From NCBI GenBank assembly GCA_017555965.1, contig JAFZFH010000126.1:1-64000 (forward strand): 64,000 nucleotides of DNA, written 5' to 3'. How positions within the stretch are numbered: position 1 is the stretch's first letter; the number at the start of each line of letters is the position of its first letter. The DNA is from Bacteroidales bacterium. Lineage in GTDB: Bacteria > Bacteroidota > Bacteroidia > Bacteroidales > UBA932. Below are positions 60,795-64,000 of the stretch, one piece after another. The notes under the pieces are model-generated. The model saw only the letters and a program-made list of their open reading frames with translations. It made no database searches and was not told where the DNA came from. The position numbers and the translations under genes were made by a program.

Positions 60795-63700
60795 ATCAAA
60801 AGAGTCATAAAAATATTCTGGCATCTCATCATTGCTGTAGCGTGCTCCCTCTTTGCGGCAGCACTGATCATCCAGTTGCCGCAGGTGCAGACATACTTTG
60901 CAGACAGGGCTCTGAAGACTCTATCCGAAAAGCTGGACGGAGACATTTATGTCGAAAAGATCCATCTCAAGCCGTTCACAACCCTGGTCCTCAAGAACGT
61001 CAGCATCGTCGACCGCAATCCGGCCTCTGACAAAATTGACTCCACCAATGTAAAGGTCGACACATTCTTCCGTGCCGAATACATAATCGCACAGTTTTCT
61101 CTTGAAGGGCTGTTCAGCGATGAAGGATTCCACCTGGACAAGGCAGTGGTGCAGAACGCCCAGATGAATCTTGTGATCGAAGACAAGGTCGACATAGGAG
61201 ATGGCGACGTCACTACTGACAATCTTTCAAGAATATTCCGAATTGTTCCGAAGAAAAATCCGAAGAAGAGCGAAAAGGAGATCTTCCGGATCAGGAAGGT
61301 GGAGATCCGCAACATGGGATTCGCCATGAAGAACTACGTCCGCGGCAGACATATCTACGGAGAAGAAGGTATCGACTGGAACGACCTTGACGTCAGCTCC
61401 ATCTACCTGAATGCAAAAGATCTCAAGTTCAAGGGCGGCATCATGTCAGGAGAGGCCAAGAGTCTGAAATTCAAGGAAAAGAGCGGTTATTCCGTAGACG
61501 AAATGAGCGGTATCGCCAAGGTAGGAAGAGGACGCACCATCATCGACGACCTTCGAATCGATGACCCGTGGTCGGACGTACATCTCCCTCTGTTCATGAT
61601 GAGCTATAAGAATGTCAAGGCATTCAAGGACTTCATAGGCCTGGTCAAGCTGGACGGCGACATTGCAGAAAGTTCGCTCAATTTCAAGACCATATCGTAC
61701 TTCGCTCCAAAACTGATGGGCAACGACCTTGACATCAAAGTGTCCGGAAGCATGTCCGGATGTATTGACGACTTCACATTCACCAACATAAGGATAAATT
61801 CGACAGACGGAGTATTCAATGGAAATGCCTCAGGAAGAATGGCTGGACTCCCAGACATCAACAACACGTATCTCGAAGCGAGACTTGACGACTTCGTCTT
61901 CACGACCCACGGACTTGGAAACTTCATTTCCGAGTGGATGATGGGCAAAGGCAGTCTCGACTTGAGTAAATTTGCTTCAGGGACAAGATTTTCTCTCAAT
62001 GCACGAGGAAAAGGACCTATGAATGCCCTCGACCTCGATGCAACCGTCACCTCCGTCTTAGGTAAGGTGGATGCAGAGGTACTGCTCTCAGACATCGTAA
62101 GAAGCGGTTCTTCGATCGGCATTGCCGGCAAAGTAGAAACTGAAGACCTCAATATAGGAAGATTCATCGGATCTGACATGGTGGGCCCGACAACTCTGAA
62201 GACCACAATGAGCGCCAAGCTCGGATCAGATGACATACCGACAGAGATGAAGATCGACACACTGAAGATCGACAGACTTCAGGCCAACGGATACGATTAT
62301 TCAAACATAACCGCATTGGGAAAGATCACATCCAACGGTTTTGACGGAAGTATCGTATGTAACGATCCTAACCTGAACTTCCTCCTTCAGGGTGCATTTG
62401 CATTGTCTTCTAAGACTCGCAACGCAAGATACAAGTTCTTCACAAATATCGGACATGCAGACCTCCATGCGCTCAACCTCGACAAGAGAGGTGTCTCAAG
62501 AATAACCCTCAGAGCCAGCGCAGACTTCACCAAGGCAAACACAGGAGATATGCGCGGTAAGATCGACATCGGAGACATCGGCCTTCAGAACAGCCTCGGA
62601 AAATACGACATCGGAAACATCAGCCTTCACTCGTACAGCAGCGACAGCACTTATGTAATCCGCCTTGATTCAAGATTTGCGAACGGAAGGTACAGCGGAA
62701 GTTCTCCGATAACCACATTCATAAAGGACCTTCGCAACATAACGCTCAAGAAAGAGATTCCTGCGCTGTTCAGGGATTCGACATATGTATGGAACGGAAA
62801 TTCATACGGAATTGACTTCAAATTCCACAATTCCATGGATATCCTCAGTTTCATAATGCCTGGCCTGTACATAGACGAAGGCACACAGTTCCATGCATCC
62901 CTTGACAAGAACGGAAAATTCGATGCAAGACTGAATTCCAACAGACTTGCATTCAAGACTAATTACCTTAAGAACATCTCTGCCGTTCTCGACAACCACG
63001 ATGACGAACTTGACGGTCAGCTTGAGTGCTCAGAGGTTAAACTGACATCCTTTTCACTCAAGGACAGCAACCTTCAGATCCACGGAGACGACAACATGCT
63101 TGGCGTCAGGTTCGGCTATGACAACCAGAGCGAAAAGGCCAACAGAGGTGAGCTGATAATGCGAAGTACATTCGCAAGAGACACAGACGGACTTGGCATA
63201 GGCATCGAATTCCTGCCGTCATCAATATTCATCAACGACAAGGAATGGGATCTGCAGCAATCGCATATCACTCTTAAAGGAGATGAAGCGGATGTAAGGA
63301 ACTTTGCAGCCATTTCCGGAAATGAAAAGATAATCCTTGAAGGAAAGGTATCAAAGGACAACCCTGATACTCTTGAACTCAATCTCGAGAGATTCGACAT
63401 ATCGATTGCAAATAACATCATCAGACGCGAAATGGGAATCAGAGGTATGGTCACCGGTACAGTACAGATGACTTCGCCGATGAAGGACAAGGGAATCCTT
63501 CTTGACCTGATATCTGACTCGACCTATTTTGCGGCAGCACCTCTGGGAACCCTCCACATCGGCAGCAAATGGAACGAAGTCGACGAGAACTTCAATATCC
63601 TCGTCAGAAACGAACTTGACGGAAAGAACAACATCTACGCTTACGGAAGCCTGAAGCCTGACGTAGGCCTGTTGGACATTACAGCAGAGCTCGACAAGTT

Positions 63701-64000
63701 CAGCATAAGTTATGCACATCCTGTACTCGCAGATGTCTTCAGCGAAATGAAAGGAACTGTTTCCGGTCAGATCGATGTCAGCGGACCTGTTTCCAATCTC
63801 GAGATTTCAAGCCGCGGTACACGCCTTGAGGACGGTCTGCTCAAGATTGACTACACAAATGTGCCATATTACGCAGAAGGCCCGTTCCACCTGGACGAAA
63901 CCGGTGCATATTTCGACGGAATCTCAATCAGAGACGCCTACAGAGGCACAGGTACGGTCAACGGAAGCATCAATTGGGACCATTTCCGTAACATGCGTTT
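60795..64000 (+). CDS. TamB-like translocation/assembly protein, N-terminal 1,068 residues (cut by window end)
   Basis: The open frame runs from a stop codon at 60789 to the window edge. It begins with a basic then hydrophobic segment (KRVIKIFWHLIIAVACSLFA), an N-terminal anchor, and continues into long beta-strand repeats of the AsmA/TamB type. These proteins bridge the inner and outer membranes and move lipids or outer-membrane proteins; it shares its divergent promoter region with tsaD, the usual Bacteroidota neighbour. The N-terminus is normally Met-Lys, but the codon before Lys-Arg-Val is ATC (60795). No ATG, GTG or TTG lies upstream in frame, and the first later one (TTG 60876) would remove the anchor. 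An AUC start is therefore likely; sequencing error is possible. Confidence 0.82.
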   Translation, partial: MKRVIKIFWHLIIAVACSLFAAALIIQLPQVQTYFADRALKTLSEKLDGDIYVEKIHLKPFTTLVLKNVSIVDRNPASDKIDSTNVKVDTFFRAEYIIAQFSLEGLFSDEGFHLDKAVVQNAQMNLVIEDKVDIGDGDVTTDNLSRIFRIVPKKNPKKSEKEIFRIRKVEIRNMGFAMKNYVRGRHIYGEEGIDWNDLDVSSIYLNAKDLKFKGGIMSGEAKSLKFKEKSGYSVDEMSGIAKVGRGRTIIDDLRIDDPWSDVHLPLFMMSYKNVKAFKDFIGLVKLDGDIAESSLNFKTISYFAPKLMGNDLDIKVSGSMSGCIDDFTFTNIRINSTDGVFNGNASGRMAGLPDINNTYLEARLDDFVFTTHGLGNFISEWMMGKGSLDLSKFASGTRFSLNARGKGPMNALDLDATVTSVLGKVDAEVLLSDIVRSGSSIGIAGKVETEDLNIGRFIGSDMVGPTTLKTTMSAKLGSDDIPTEMKIDTLKIDRLQANGYDYSNITALGKITSNGFDGSIVCNDPNLNFLLQGAFALSSKTRNARYKFFTNIGHADLHALNLDKRGVSRITLRASADFTKANTGDMRGKIDIGDIGLQNSLGKYDIGNISLHSYSSDSTYVIRLDSRFANGRYSGSSPITTFIKDLRNITLKKEIPALFRDSTYVWNGNSYGIDFKFHNSMDILSFIMPGLYIDEGTQFHASLDKNGKFDARLNSNRLAFKTNYLKNISAVLDNHDDELDGQLECSEVKLTSFSLKDSNLQIHGDDNMLGVRFGYDNQSEKANRGELIMRSTFARDTDGLGIGIEFLPSSIFINDKEWDLQQSHITLKGDEADVRNFAAISGNEKIILEGKVSKDNPDTLELNLERFDISIANNIIRREMGIRGMVTGTVQMTSPMKDKGILLDLISDSTYFAAAPLGTLHIGSKWNEVDENFNILVRNELDGKNNIYAYGSLKPDVGLLDITAELDKFSISYAHPVLADVFSEMKGTVSGQIDVSGPVSNLEISSRGTRLEDGLLKIDYTNVPYYAEGPFHLDETGAYFDGISIRDAYRGTGTVNGSINWDHFRNMR

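Noticed and set aside
60839-60856. AGCGTGCTCCCT in the tamB-like gene resembling the shared hairpin core
   Set aside because: No inverted partner and it lies in coding sequence; chance similarity.
61604-63719. Several minus-strand open frames under the tamB-like gene
   Set aside because: The plus-strand frame is continuous for 1,068 codons with consistent TamB-type sequence; the others are mirror images.

Overview
The window is a gene-dense stretch of a Bacteroidota chromosome, most likely order Bacteroidales and plausibly a gut commensal. The evidence is gene content and expression signals. There is a short primary sigma factor without region 1.1, a long NusB, DUF349, DUF3276, DUF5606 and DUF6340 proteins, a YbbR protein, a GlsB-like N-acyltransferase and a secreted M64 peptidase. 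Most promoters read TTG - 19 to 21 bp - TAnnTTTG, the pattern of the Bacteroidota primary sigma factor, and start codons lack strong Shine-Dalgarno sites. I see no transposase, integrase, prophage, CRISPR array, tRNA or rRNA, so this is core chromosome rather than an island.

Layout. 1-4.2 kb: the start of gapA (leftward), then surE-lpxB and a metallo-beta-lactamase-fold lipoprotein, facing a YggS protein. 4.3-10.4 kb: yidC and a five-repeat DUF349 protein leftward; trmD, a candidate small RNA and an unknown protein rightward; a glutaminyl cyclase lipoprotein. 10.4-16.7 kb: a steroid 5-alpha-reductase-like membrane protein paired with an Old Yellow Enzyme-like flavoprotein, then RNase P RNA, a DUF1846 protein, a PagL-like outer-membrane deacylase and a GlsB-like acyltransferase. 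16.7-22.4 kb: a leftward operon nusB-yajC-ybbR-coaE-DUF5606-rimO-DUF6340. 22.4-29.3 kb: a PUR-domain protein, an NAD synthase whose glutaminase domain lacks its catalytic cysteine, a secreted fusion of a metallo-beta-lactamase fold with an M28 peptidase, then purine phosphorylase and an amidohydrolase. 29.4-32.4 kb: a four-subunit 2-oxoacid:ferredoxin oxidoreductase. 32.4-38.5 kb: a coiled-coil protein, zapA, a probable 6S RNA, rny, a DsbD-like protein and a B12-binding radical SAM protein. 38.5-45.9 kb: pyrF, an M20 dipeptidase, a YgiQ radical SAM protein, small membrane proteins, an SLC13/TrkA-C transporter and a MarR regulator. 45.9-50 kb: degQ-like protease, primary sigma factor and argS in one leftward operon. 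50-56.5 kb: dnaN, an exonuclease, a degenerate fumarylacetoacetase-fold protein, a thioredoxin, a BaiN/HI0933 flavoprotein, mnmA and cdd. 56.5-64 kb: SRP RNA, an M64 peptidase, a COG2509 flavoprotein, tsaD and the first 1,068 codons of a TamB-like protein.

Themes. Much of the content is housekeeping: tRNA modification (trmD, mnmA, tsaD), ribosome and RNA processing (rimO, rny, rnpB, SRP RNA, nusB) and envelope building (lpxB, yidC, yajC, tamB). The most interesting accessory content is the 5-alpha-reductase/OYE pair, which resembles the steroid and bile-acid reducing gene pairs described in gut Bacteroidota. Other points are the NadE cysteine loss, the hydrolase fusion, a candidate orphan small RNA behind trmD, an apparent AUC start codon for the tamB-like gene, and two families of dispersed intergenic palindromes.
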